From Nocardioides furvisabuli (GTDB taxonomy: Bacteria; Actinomycetota; Actinomycetes; Propionibacteriales; Nocardioidaceae): DNA of 64,000 nucleotides. Below are positions 16,741-26,074 of the stretch, piece after piece. Each line of letters opens with the position of its first letter. Within the stretch, counting starts at the first letter, position 1. Position numbers and translations under genes: made by a program. The stretch lies in the NCBI RefSeq assembly GCF_021083185.1, contig NZ_JAIGQB010000009.1, positions 1-64,000 of the forward strand. Direction: 5' to 3'. Below the pieces are notes generated by a model. The model was not told the DNA's origin, made no database searches, and saw nothing but the letters and a program-made list of their open reading frames with translations.

Positions 16741-18638
16741 GAGGAGGCCCCGGCCTGGCCGACGGCACCCTCGCGCAGCTTGCGGCGGTGCTGCTCGAGC
16801 ATCACGAGCTCGCCGAACATGCGGTTGTAGTCGAGGGCCTGGTCGACGGGGTTGGTGCGCTGGAGGCGTGCCTTGACGTCGGCGATGCGGCGGGACGTGG
16901 TGAGCTCCTGGAGTCGGTAGACGTAGGCCACGGCGAACGTCGGGTTGGGGTCGGAGGTGCCGCGCACGGGCTCGACGCCGAGCTCGGTGATCGCGGCGCT
17001 GACGGCCGGCTCGGTCGCGGCCCCGCGCACCTTGTTGGACCAGCCCGGGTCGTCGGCACCGGCCGCCGGTCCCCCGGCCGCCGTCACGGCCTCCCAGACG
17101 CCCTGGAAGGTCGGGTGGGTGAAGTCGGACGCGGTGACGTGGGTCGTCGTGCGGCCGACCCCCGAGGGGTGCTGGATCACGAGCTTGAGCAGCTCGCGCT
17201 CGATGAGGAACCGCGGGTCGGACAGGCTCGGCAACGTGGGCCGGGGCGGCTGCGGTGCCTCTGTCGGCGCCGTGGCGCGGGACGATCGCCGCTCCTCGGT
17301 GCGCGCGGGCCGGCTGGCTGCACGGCGTACCTCCGTGCGGACCTCGTCGACGTCGACACCGACCATGTGGGCCAGCTCGCGGGAGAAGGCCTCGACCTTC
17401 GTCTTGTCGCGGATGCTCGCCACCAGGCCGGCAGCGTCGCGCAGCGCGTCGATGCGACCGTCGGCGCGGTCGAGGTCGTGGCGGTTGAGGATGTTGTCGA
17501 GGGCGAAGCGGTAGAGCGGCTGCCGCTTGGCCACCAGCTCGCGAACGGCCTCGTCGCCCTCCTGGAGCCGCAGGTCGCACGGGTCCATCCCCTCGGGCGC
17601 GACGGCGACGTAGGTCTGGGAGGCGAAGACCTGGTCGCTCTCGAGCACCTTCATCGCCGCCTTCTGGCCGGCCGAGTCGCCGTCGAAGGTGAAGATGACC
17701 TCGCCGCTGGTCTCGTCGTGGTCACCGAGGAACCGGCGCAGCACCCGCGCGTGGTCGGTGCCGAACGCGGTGCCGCACGACGCCACCGCCGTGCGTACGC
17801 CGGCGAGGTGGCAGGCCATCACGTCGGTGTAGCCCTCGACGACGACGGCCTGCTGGGCGTCCTTCATCGCCGAGCGGGCGAGGTCGATGCCGTAGAGGAC
17901 CTGGCTCTTCTTGTAGATCGCGGTCTCGGAGGTGTTGAGGTACTTGGCCTCGATGCGGTCGTCGTCGAAGATCCGGCGCGCGCCGAAGCCGATCGTGTCG
18001 CCGTTGGCCTCCCGGATCGGCCAGACCAGCCGCCCGCGGAAACGGTCGTAGTGGGAGCGACCGTGCGCGACGAGCCCCGCAGCGACGGACTCCTCGTCGG
18101 TGAAGCGTCGCCCCCGCAGGTGGCGGGTGAGTGCCTCGCCGTCCCGGGGCGCGAAGCCGACGCCGAACATCTCCGCAGCGGCCTGGTCGAAGCCGCGCTG
18201 GTGGAGGAACTGCCGGGCGACGACCGCATCGGCGGACGCGAGCTGCTCAGCGTAGAACTCCTGGGCGACCTTGTGCGCCTCGATGAGCCGCCCGCGGGCG
18301 GGGCCGCGCGGTCGGGCCGGCTCGTCGTCGCCGTCCTCGCGGCGCAGCTGGACGCCCGCCTTCTCGGCCAGACGCTCGACGGTCTCGGTGAAGGTGAGGC
18401 CGTCGACCTTCATCAGGAAAGCGATGACGTCACCGCCCTCGCCGCAGCCGAAGCAGTGGAAGAACTGGCGGGCCGGGTTGACGTTGAACGACGGCGTCTT
18501 CTCGTCGTGGAAGGGGCACAAGCCCTTCAGCGACCCCCCGCCGGCGCGCTTGAGCGTGACGTACTGGGACACGACGTCGTCGATCCGCGCCTTCTCGCGC
18601 ACCTCGGCGATGTCGTCGTCGCGAATCCGGCCTGCCAC
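16737..18638 (-). CDS. dnaG: DNA primase
   Basis: Makes RNA primers for DNA replication. The 633-residue protein has the CHC2 zinc finger at the N-terminus (CPFHDEKTPSF ... FFHCFGC), a TOPRIM core with VVEGYTDVMA and the acidic FTFDGDSAG motif, and a C-terminal helicase-binding domain. The GTG at 18638 starts with AGRIRDDDIAEVREKARIDD, the standard primase N-terminus; a longer upstream frame is not needed. TAGACT lies seven bases upstream (18651-18646), pointing to a leaderless transcript. Confidence 0.96.
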   Translation of the reverse strand: MAGRIRDDDIAEVREKARIDDVVSQYVTLKRAGGGSLKGLCPFHDEKTPSFNVNPARQFFHCFGCGEGGDVIAFLMKVDGLTFTETVERLAEKAGVQLRREDGDDEPARPRGPARGRLIEAHKVAQEFYAEQLASADAVVARQFLHQRGFDQAAAEMFGVGFAPRDGEALTRHLRGRRFTDEESVAAGLVAHGRSHYDRFRGRLVWPIREANGDTIGFGARRIFDDDRIEAKYLNTSETAIYKKSQVLYGIDLARSAMKDAQQAVVVEGYTDVMACHLAGVRTAVASCGTAFGTDHARVLRRFLGDHDETSGEVIFTFDGDSAGQKAAMKVLESDQVFASQTYVAVAPEGMDPCDLRLQEGDEAVRELVAKRQPLYRFALDNILNRHDLDRADGRIDALRDAAGLVASIRDKTKVEAFSRELAHMVGVDVDEVRTEVRRAASRPARTEERRSSRATAPTEAPQPPRPTLPSLSDPRFLIERELLKLVIQHPSGVGRTTTHVTASDFTHPTFQGVWEAVTAAGGPAAGADDPGWSNKVRGAATEPAVSAAITELGVEPVRGTSDPNPTFAVAYVYRLQELTTSRRIADVKARLQRTNPVDQALDYNRMFGELVMLEQHRRKLREGAVGQAGASS

Positions 18639-18777
18639 GCCGGGGAGTCTACGGGCGTGCGCCCACCGCCGACGCCGAGTCTCCACATGGGCACGGACGC
18701 GCCCGACGTCGCGGACCGCCACCCCTTCGGGCGTGCGCGGGGTTGGTCGCCGGGGTGAGGACTGCCAAGGTCGGATC

Positions 18778-19185
18778 ATGACTCAACAGCACGGAGCGCC
18801 GGAGAGTCAGACCCTCGGTGCCCTCGTCCACCAGCTGTCCCAGCAGATCCCTGACCTGGTCCGCTCGGAGATCCGTCTCGCGCAGGCCGAGGTCGCGCAG
18901 AAGGGGAAGCGTGCGGGCGTCGGGATCGGGATGTTCAGCGTCGCGGGGCTCCTGGCGTTCCTCGGCGTCGGCACGCTCGTCGCAGCGGCTGTCCTGGGCC
19001 TGGCCGACGTCGTCGACGCGTGGCTCGCAGCCTTGGTCGTCGCCCTGGTCCTGCTCGCGGGAGCAGCCCTTGCCGGGCTCGCGGGCAGGAACAAGGTCTC
19101 CGAGGCCACGCCCGCAGCGCCGGAGCGGGCGATCCGGGGCATCAAGGACGACATCGCGACCGTCAAGGGAGACCACCATGGCTGA
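18778..19185 (+). CDS. phage-holin-like envelope protein (Phage_holin_3_6/DUF1469 type)
   Basis: Small membrane protein of 135 residues: an amphipathic N-terminal part (LVHQLSQQIPDLVRSEIRLA), two adjacent membrane helices (about residues 47-100) and a charged tail. This architecture is widespread in actinobacteria and is not evidence of a prophage. The gene overlaps the next by eight bases and opens a three-gene module of small envelope proteins. Confidence 0.85.
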   Translation: MTQQHGAPESQTLGALVHQLSQQIPDLVRSEIRLAQAEVAQKGKRAGVGIGMFSVAGLLAFLGVGTLVAAAVLGLADVVDAWLAALVVALVLLAGAALAGLAGRNKVSEATPAAPERAIRGIKDDIATVKGDHHG

Positions 19186-19429
19186 CACCCGCACACCGGA
19201 GCAGATCGAGGCCGAGATCGAGCTCCAGCGCGCCCAGCTCGCCGGCACCGTCGACGAGCTCGCCGCCAGGCTGGACGTGAAGTCCCGGGCCCGGCAGAAG
19301 GCGGCGGACCTCAAGGACTCCGCGACCACCGATTCCGGCAGCCCGCGCCCCGAGGTGCTCGGCGCTGCAGGCTCGCTCGTGGCGATGGCCGTCGTGCTCC
19401 TGCTCTGGCGCCGTCGCCGCACCCACTGA
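19178..19429 (+). CDS. DUF3618 membrane protein
   Basis: An 83-residue protein with the DUF3618 pattern TPEQIEAEIELQRAQLAGTV followed by VDELAARLDVK, and one C-terminal membrane helix ending in a basic cluster (LLLWRRRRTH). Function unknown; probably anchored in the inner membrane. It overlaps the upstream gene, and the YtxH-like gene follows 29 bases downstream. Confidence 0.88.
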   Translation: MADTRTPEQIEAEIELQRAQLAGTVDELAARLDVKSRARQKAADLKDSATTDSGSPRPEVLGAAGSLVAMAVVLLLWRRRRTH

Positions 19430-19458
19430 CCACTCGTTCCAGGGAAGGGAGAACCATC

Positions 19459-19818
19459 ATGAAGAAGCTCATGCTGCTCATCGCCGGAGGTGTCGGCTAC
19501 GTGCTCGGCGCCCGCGCCGGGCGGGAGAGGTACGACCAGATCAAGCGGACCGCGACCCGCGTCAAGGACGACCCGCGGGTCCAGGAGAAGGCCACGCAGG
19601 CGGCCGACCTCGCCAAGGAGAAGGCGCCCGGCGTCAAGGACGCCGTCGTCTCCGCAGCCGGCACGGCGGCGGGTGCCGCGTCAGGAGCCGCCACCGCGGC
19701 TGCCGACAAGGTGACGCCGTCGGGCAACGGCGGCCACCGCTCGGACCTCGAGGACCAGCTGCACCCCGAGAGCACCGCGCGCCAGGACAACCCCTACCCG
19801 CAGGGCGACCTGCCCTGA
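19459..19818 (+). CDS. YtxH-like small membrane protein
   Basis: A 119-residue protein starting with one membrane segment that carries the glycine-rich GGVGYVLGARAGRERYDQI pattern seen in YtxH-like and related stress proteins. An Ala/Lys-rich helical part (about 30-75) and a hydrophilic C-terminus follow. A good ribosome-binding site GGGAAGGGA lies at 19443-19451. Function unknown; the context with two other small envelope proteins suggests a structural or stress role. Confidence 0.8.
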   Translation: MKKLMLLIAGGVGYVLGARAGRERYDQIKRTATRVKDDPRVQEKATQAADLAKEKAPGVKDAVVSAAGTAAGAASGAATAAADKVTPSGNGGHRSDLEDQLHPESTARQDNPYPQGDLP

Positions 19819-19837
19819 TCGGGTCCTGCTCGTGGTC

Positions 19838-19880
19838 GGGTCTCGACACGCCCGCTCGTTGCTCGCGGGCTACTCGACCA
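19838..19880. repeat. REP-like interspersed palindrome at the 3' end of dgt
   Basis: The sequence GGGTCTCGACACGCCCGC is followed by a short loop and GCGGGCTACTCGACC. Arms GCCCGC (19850-19855) and GCGGGC (19865-19870) form a hairpin with outer CGA-rich flanks. I recognise this as a type of element that recurs between genes in Nocardioides-like genomes. It overlaps the last codons and the stop codon of dgt. No second copy is in this window. Confidence 0.6.
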
Positions 19881-21141
19881 ACGAGTGGTGGCGCGCGATC
19901 GCGCTCGCGTCGGTGAGCGAGGCGACCTGGTCGATGACGACGCGGCGACGCGCCGCGTCGTCGTCGGCGTGCTGCCAGTCGTCGACGAACACCGGGTCGA
20001 GCGCATCGACTCCCCGCACCCACATCCCCTCGACGAGCTCGGACACCAGCTCGCGCTGGCGCTGCATCAGGCTCACCCGGTCGTCGGCCTGCATCACGTA
20101 GTGCGCCGCGATGCCCTTGAGCACCCCGATCTCGGCCTCCGTCCGGGACGGCACGACCAGGTCAGCACGGTGGCGCACCGGCGACGCCCCGTCCGAGGCG
20201 GCGAGGGTGGCCTCCTGCACGCTGCCGCAGAAGCGGCCGATGAGGTCGCTGGTGAGGTTCTTGATCGCGGCCAGGCTGCGCCTGCTGCCGTCGTACGGCG
20301 CCTCCGGCCAGCTCGCCACGGACCGCAGGTCCGCCAGGGCCGCGTCGAGCGCGTCGTCGTCGAGGCCGGGGAGGTACCACGACCGCACGGTCTCCCAGAG
20401 GGCGTCGCGGTCGAGCCTGGTGAGGTCGAGACGGCCCGCCACGATCCCGTCCTCCACGTCGTGCACGGAGTAGGCGACGTCGTCGGCGAGGTCCATGACC
20501 TGGGCCTCGAGGCAGCGCCGGCGACCCTCGACCCCGCTGCGCAGCCAGTCGAAGACGGGGCGGTCGTCGTCGTAGACGCCGAACTTCACCACCACCCGCG
20601 GCGTGCCGTCGGCGTGCACCCCGTGGGGGCCGGTGGCGGCGTCACGGGACCAGGGGTACTTCGTGCAGGCGTCGAGCGTGGCCCGGGTGAGGTTGAGGCC
20701 CACCGAGCGCCCGTCGGCGTCGAAGGTCTTCGACTCCAGACGGGTCAGCAGCCGCAGCGTCTGGGCGTTGCCCTCGAAGCCGCCGCACTCCGCGCTCAGC
20801 TCGGCCAGCACCCGCTCGCCGTTGTGGCCGAACGGCGGATGACCCATGTCGTGGGCCAGCGCCGCGGTCTCCGTGAGGTCGGGGTGGGTGCCGAGGGCGC
20901 GCGCGAGGTCGCGAGCGACCTGGGCGACCTCGAGGCTGTGGGTGAGCCGGTTGCGGACGAAGTCGTCGGTCTGCGGGCCGACCACCTGCGTCTTGGCCGC
21001 TAGCCGGCGCGAGGCGGCCGCGTGGACCACGCGCGCCCGGTCGCGCTCGAACGCCAGCCGCACGGGCGCGTCCACCCTCTTGGGGGGCTCGGCGACGATG
21101 CGCTCGCGCGCCGCGTCGTCGTACAGGTCCTCGATGCTCAT
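19870..21141 (-). CDS. dgt: deoxyguanosinetriphosphate triphosphohydrolase-like protein
   Basis: HD-domain dNTPase of 423 residues that removes triphosphate from dGTP or other dNTPs. Metal-binding HD motifs are visible: RNRLTHSLEVAQVAR, then AALAHDMGHPPFGHNGE, with MDLADDVAYSVHDVED further on. The ATG at 21141 has TAGGCT nine bases upstream, so the transcript has little or no leader. The last codons (Leu-Val-Glu-stop) lie inside a REP-like repeat, suggesting that the repeat replaced the original gene end. Confidence 0.93.
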   Translation of the reverse strand: MSIEDLYDDAARERIVAEPPKRVDAPVRLAFERDRARVVHAAASRRLAAKTQVVGPQTDDFVRNRLTHSLEVAQVARDLARALGTHPDLTETAALAHDMGHPPFGHNGERVLAELSAECGGFEGNAQTLRLLTRLESKTFDADGRSVGLNLTRATLDACTKYPWSRDAATGPHGVHADGTPRVVVKFGVYDDDRPVFDWLRSGVEGRRRCLEAQVMDLADDVAYSVHDVEDGIVAGRLDLTRLDRDALWETVRSWYLPGLDDDALDAALADLRSVASWPEAPYDGSRRSLAAIKNLTSDLIGRFCGSVQEATLAASDGASPVRHRADLVVPSRTEAEIGVLKGIAAHYVMQADDRVSLMQRQRELVSELVEGMWVRGVDALDPVFVDDWQHADDDAARRRVVIDQVASLTDASAIARHHSLVE

Positions 21142-21205
21142 CGGCGGCCCAGCCTAGCGAGCGCCACCGACGCAACCGCGCAGCCGGTCGCGGTCGCGGA
21201 GGTGA

Positions 21206-22159
21206 TCAGTAGACCGTGACGTGCACGTGGTCGTAGTGGTTGGCGGTGGTCGACCCGCGGTCGGACATGCCACGCCAGCCCTCACCGCTGCGCTCGACCG
21301 ACCACATCTGCTGGGCGTAGATGATGTACTCGATGCCGAGCGCGGAGTGGTTGGCCCGCAGGAACTCGGCGATGTCCCAACCGGTCTGGCCGCTGACCAT
21401 GATGTCGATGGCGCGGCCCTGGCCGTGCTCGCCGTCGCTGCGCCACGTGCCGTAGCTGGTGATCTCGGGCCAGTTGGCGCAGACCGCGTCGTGGATCTCG
21501 TAGAGGGAGGCGCGACCGGCGTCGATGGAGGAGCCGTTGGCGCAGACACCGCCGAGGCTCGCGCCGGCGGGCTCCTCCGGCTCCGGCTCCGGCTTCGGCT
21601 TCTCCTGGGCCAGGTAGGTGGCGGTGACCCATCGCGACTGGCCGTCGACGACGATCTGCGCGCGGCCCATCTGGCGCCGGCCGGTGACCGAGACCTTCGT
21701 GAGGGCGTCGACCACGCCGGTCTTCTCGGCCTTCTCGCCCGGGCCGTCCCACAGGTTGAGGGTCTCGGTGGTCCACAGGCGGTTGTCGACCTTCTTGGCC
21801 AGGCGGCGTGCCTGGCGGTCGACACTGATGTCCTTGCGGGCAGCCGCCTCGGCCTTGGCCGCGGTCCGGATCTGGGATCGCGACACGATCTCCTCGCGAC
21901 CGCTCGGGGCCGAGCCGGTCGAGCCTGCGCGGGCGCCGGTCCCGGACGCGGAGCTCGCGCCGTAGAGGGACTGCGACGTCGTGGACGAGGCCAGGAGGTT
22001 GGCGTCGGGGGTCGCCGGCTCCGCGCCGAGCACGCCCATGGTCACGGCGGACATGGTCGCCACGACGGCGAGCGGTGCCGACACCAGGACGGAGCGGGAG
22101 AGGCGGGACGGGCGGGTGTTGCTAGCAGGGGTTTCCCGCTTGTGGCGATGATGAGCCAC
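21206..22159 (-). CDS. secreted SH3-like protein with C-terminal peptidase-like domain
   Basis: A 317-residue exported protein. After a basic N-terminus and a hydrophobic segment (SRSVLVSAPLAVVATMSAV) comes a low-complexity region, an SH3-like domain (about 125-185, TTETLNLWDGPGEKAE ... RWVTATYL) and a C-terminal domain with DGEHGQGRAIDIMVSG and NHYDHVHVTVY. That C-terminal pattern is found in actinobacterial proteins related to M15 peptidases, with the His/Asp set expected for a zinc site. A role in cell-wall remodelling is likely but inferred. The nearest upstream gene on the same strand, dus, ends 208 bases away. Confidence 0.8.
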   Translation of the reverse strand: MAHHRHKRETPASNTRPSRLSRSVLVSAPLAVVATMSAVTMGVLGAEPATPDANLLASSTTSQSLYGASSASGTGARAGSTGSAPSGREEIVSRSQIRTAAKAEAAARKDISVDRQARRLAKKVDNRLWTTETLNLWDGPGEKAEKTGVVDALTKVSVTGRRQMGRAQIVVDGQSRWVTATYLAQEKPKPEPEPEEPAGASLGGVCANGSSIDAGRASLYEIHDAVCANWPEITSYGTWRSDGEHGQGRAIDIMVSGQTGWDIAEFLRANHSALGIEYIIYAQQMWSVERSGEGWRGMSDRGSTTANHYDHVHVTVY

Positions 22160-22202
22160 AGCGCTGATCCTTTGCGATTGCTGACGGGGGACTGCGCCGG
22201 TC

Positions 22203-22231
22203 CACGAGGTGCTGCGGGGGAAGACCTCGTG
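22203..22231. repeat. inverted repeat in the leader of the SH3/peptidase gene
   Basis: Perfect 8-bp arms CACGAGGT (22203-22210) and ACCTCGTG (22224-22231), 44 bases upstream of the gene start. It could be an RNA hairpin or an operator. The rest of 22160-22367 shows nothing else I can name. Confidence 0.35.
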
Positions 22232-22367
22232 CCCACGCCGGCGCGATCATCGAGTGAAGCACAGGATTCGGCGGCTGTCCCAATCTCCCACAGCAAAATT
22301 GGGCGTGTTCCGGCTCACGAGACACCGATCACGTGGTCCGGAGGTGTGCCGGATCCGAAGGTGCGGA

Positions 22368-23507
22368 TCAACCGCCGGTCGTCTCGTCCGCGTCCTCACG
22401 CAGGTGCGCACCGCGGCCGTCGGTGTCGTCGAGCCAGCCCTCGGGCAGCACGACCTTCTTGCGCGGCGCACCCTGCCGTCCGCGCGGCGTGCCGAGCTCC
22501 CGCTCCGGGAAGGGCGCGTCACCGTCGAGGCCGTCCAGCAGCTCGTCGAGGGCGGCCAGCGAGTCGATCAGCGCGAGCTGGTGGCGCATCTCGCCCCCGG
22601 CCGGGAACCCCTTGAGGTACCACGTGACGTGCTTGCGGAACTCCTTGCAGCCACGCTCCTCGCCCATGTGCGCAGAGAGCAGCTCGGCGTGCCGGCGCAT
22701 CATCGTGCGCACCTCGCCGAGGGTGGGCAGCGTCGCCACGTCCTCGCCGTGGAAGGCGGCGGCCAGGTCGCGGAACAGCCACGGTCGGCCGAGGCAGCCG
22801 CGGCCCACGACCACACCCGCGGCGCCGGTCTGCTCGACCATGCGCAGGGCGTCGGCGGCCTCCCAGATGTCTCCGTTGCCGAGGACGGGGATGTCCACGT
22901 GGTCGACCAGGCGCGCGATGGCGTCCCAGTCGGCCTCGCCGGAGTAGGCCTGCTGCACGGTGCGCCCGTGCAGGGCAATGGCGGCGACGCCGGTCTCCTG
23001 CGCGATGCGACCGGCGTCGAGGTAGGTCAGGTGGTCGTCGTCGAGACCCTTGCGGGTCTTCATCGTCACCGGGACGTCGTACGGCGCTGCGGCGGCGACC
23101 GCGGCGGTGAGGATCTCCCCGAGCAGGCCGCGCTTCCACGGCAGCGCTCCCCCGCCGCCCTTGCGGGTCACCTTGGGGACCGGGCAGCCGAAGTTGAGGT
23201 CGACGTGGGCCACACCGTGGTCGGCGCAGAGGATCTCGACGGCCTTGCCGATGTAGACCGGGTCGGTGCCGTAGAGCTGGACCGAGCGCACCGTCTCGAG
23301 CTCGTCGAAGACGAGCATCTTCTGCGTCGTCTCGTCGCCCTCGACCAGCCCGCGGCTGGTGATCATCTCGCTGACGTAGAGGCCGGCACCCTGCTCGGCG
23401 CACAGGCGGCGGTAGGCGGCGTTGGTGATGCCGGCCATCGGAGCCAGCACGACCGGGGTCTCGACGCGCAGCGGACCCAGCGTCAAGGAGGTGGGCACGG
23501 CGCTCAT
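22368..23507 (-). CDS. dus: tRNA-dihydrouridine synthase (DusB-type)
   Basis: FMN enzyme that reduces uridines in tRNA to dihydrouridine. The 379 residues begin LTLGPLRVETPVVLAPMAG; FMN and substrate sites include HVDLNFGCPVPKVTRKGGGG with the catalytic Cys in NFGCP, and ALHGRTVQQAYSGEADW. The ATG at 23507 gives the family N-terminus; an upstream extension is rejected. It lies 37 bases downstream of a lipoprotein gene on the same strand. Confidence 0.93.
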   Translation of the reverse strand: MSAVPTSLTLGPLRVETPVVLAPMAGITNAAYRRLCAEQGAGLYVSEMITSRGLVEGDETTQKMLVFDELETVRSVQLYGTDPVYIGKAVEILCADHGVAHVDLNFGCPVPKVTRKGGGGALPWKRGLLGEILTAAVAAAAPYDVPVTMKTRKGLDDDHLTYLDAGRIAQETGVAAIALHGRTVQQAYSGEADWDAIARLVDHVDIPVLGNGDIWEAADALRMVEQTGAAGVVVGRGCLGRPWLFRDLAAAFHGEDVATLPTLGEVRTMMRRHAELLSAHMGEERGCKEFRKHVTWYLKGFPAGGEMRHQLALIDSLAALDELLDGLDGDAPFPERELGTPRGRQGAPRKKVVLPEGWLDDTDGRGAHLREDADETTGG

Positions 23508-23544
23508 GGCCCCATTGTCGAACCGCGCACGTCGCGACCCCAAA

Positions 23545-24162
23545 TCAGCCGCGGCGCCGCTGCGCCTCGACGTCACCGGTCCACACGATCGGGTCGTAGC
23601 CCTCCGTGGGCTCGAACACGAGGTCGCGGATCCGGCCGCGATCGGGAACGAGGTAGACCAGGCACATCTCCTCCTCGGCCCCGGCGACGAACGGCGTGGG
23701 GAGCGGCCCGCTCTGACAGGCGGTGAAGTCACCGCCGAGGGTCCAGGGGGCGCCGAGCGTGCCTCCCTCGTCACGGAGGTAGAGCGGGACCGCCTGCCCC
23801 CCGAGGTCTGACTCACCCGTGTTGGCCAGCCGGACGCGTACGAAGTAGGCGCGCGAGGCCGTCATGGTGTCGTCGCGCAGCCAGCCGTCGAAGACCGACG
23901 GCCGCGGCTCGACCACGGACTCGACGCTCAGCTCGAGCTCGCCGGTCAGGTCGGCAGTGGGCTGCCAGGCGAGCGTCGCGGGCTCACCGAAGTCCAGCTG
24001 CGTGCCGGGCTCGGTGCCCGTGGCCTCCGTCGCAGTGGAGGTGGCGGCGGAGGCCTCCTCGGGCTCGGAGGCGTCAGGAGTGCTTCCCGCGCCGGTGCAC
24101 CCCGTCAGCGCGAGGGCGAGGACCGCGCCCGCGAGCGGCGCGGGGATCGAGGCACGCCACAT
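23545..24162 (-). CDS. lipoprotein of unknown function
   Basis: A 205-residue predicted lipoprotein: signal peptide with lipobox LALTGC (Cys at residue 22), a Thr/Glu/Ala-rich linker to about residue 52, then a globular beta-rich domain with two Cys (ACQSG, MCLVYL) that may form a disulfide. The segment YFVRVRLANTGESDL resembles DUF4352-like Ig-type domains. I do not assign a function. Confidence 0.8.
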   Translation of the reverse strand: MWRASIPAPLAGAVLALALTGCTGAGSTPDASEPEEASAATSTATEATGTEPGTQLDFGEPATLAWQPTADLTGELELSVESVVEPRPSVFDGWLRDDTMTASRAYFVRVRLANTGESDLGGQAVPLYLRDEGGTLGAPWTLGGDFTACQSGPLPTPFVAGAEEEMCLVYLVPDRGRIRDLVFEPTEGYDPIVWTGDVEAQRRRG

Positions 24163-24180
24163 GGCGCCATCGTGGCACGC

Positions 24181-24212
24181 CGTACGCCGCCCGGGCCGCC
24201 GAACGGCGTACG
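24181..24212 (-). terminator. hairpin terminator after glyS
   Basis: Perfect 9-bp arms CGTACGCCG (24181-24189) and CGGCGTACG (24204-24212), 14-base loop, starting 13 bases past the glyS stop. No U tract, as is usual in this genome. Confidence 0.6.
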
Positions 24213-24225
24213 TTGCGAGCGACGC

Positions 24226-25626
<1,401 letters not shown>

Positions 25627-25680
25627 GGTGGTGTTCCTTCGGGTCGCGCCGGCTGGCTGCCGGCTCGTGCGGGCGAGCGG

Positions 25681-26010
25681 TCACCCTATCGACCGCGGCT
25701 GCGCCTCGTTGAGGTCGGTCCCCTCCTCGACGACCTCGTAGGCGCTGGGCTCGTCGAGGGCGTGCACCATCAGCGGCTGGACGTGCATCTTCCCCTCGAA
25801 GGAGCCGAGGGCACGGCGGTAGGAGCCGACGTTCTCCCACCGCGTGGTGAGCACCCAGAGGCGGGGGTCGTCGACGTTGCGGCCGACCCCCCCTCCGACA
25901 TAGCCGGGCTTGGCCGCGAGGACCCCGAGGGCGTGCAGCAGGCCGTGGCGCAGCTCGTCCTCCGCGGCAGCGTCGGGGCGGGGCGTACGAAGGCGGGTGA
26001 CGACGAGCAC
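25681..26010 (-). CDS. ABM-like (antibiotic biosynthesis monooxygenase fold) small protein
   Basis: A 109-residue ferredoxin-like ABM-fold protein (LVVTRLRTPRP, LLHALGVLAAKPGYVGG, LWVLTTRWENVGSYRRAL). Members include small oxygenases and heme-degrading enzymes, but many have no known activity. The GTG at 26010 is chosen because TACGCT lies six bases upstream (26022-26017), suggesting a leaderless start; a TTG at 26043 would overlap a Zur-like box. It is divergent from znuA, so zinc control is possible. Confidence 0.7.
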   Translation of the reverse strand: MLVVTRLRTPRPDAAAEDELRHGLLHALGVLAAKPGYVGGGVGRNVDDPRLWVLTTRWENVGSYRRALGSFEGKMHVQPLMVHALDEPSAYEVVEEGTDLNEAQPRSIG

Positions 26011-26036
26011 GGGGCCAGCGTACGACGACCGTGGGT

Positions 26037-26074
26037 TTGACAATGGTTCTCAACATCGCTGAGAATCGTTCTCA
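26037..26074 (+). promoter_or_regulatory. znuA promoter with two Zur-like boxes
   Basis: Two 15-bp sites, TGACAATGGTTCTCA (26038-26052) and TGAGAATCGTTCTCA (26060-26074), fit the 7-1-7 palindromic Zur box and start 22 bp apart, about two helical turns. They overlap a promoter with -35 TTGACA (26037-26042), an 18-base spacer and -10 GAGAAT (26061-26066). The start point would fall at about 26073-26074, at the znuA ATG itself, giving a leaderless mRNA. Zinc-loaded Zur would block the polymerase site completely. Confidence 0.8.

Noticed and set aside
18778..19185. Holin-like gene as a prophage marker
   Set aside because: No other phage gene is nearby; this holin-like family is chromosomal in most actinobacteria.
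22160..22367. Possible c-di-AMP (ydaO) riboswitch before the secreted SH3/peptidase gene
   Set aside because: Such genes often carry it, and a GTCAGC segment is present, but the hallmark GCTAACCCGGTAGGC-type block and the GGGTGAATC block are missing.
22209..23726. A 505-codon plus-strand frame opposite dus
   Set aside because: Shadow of dus with biased composition and no recognisable domain.
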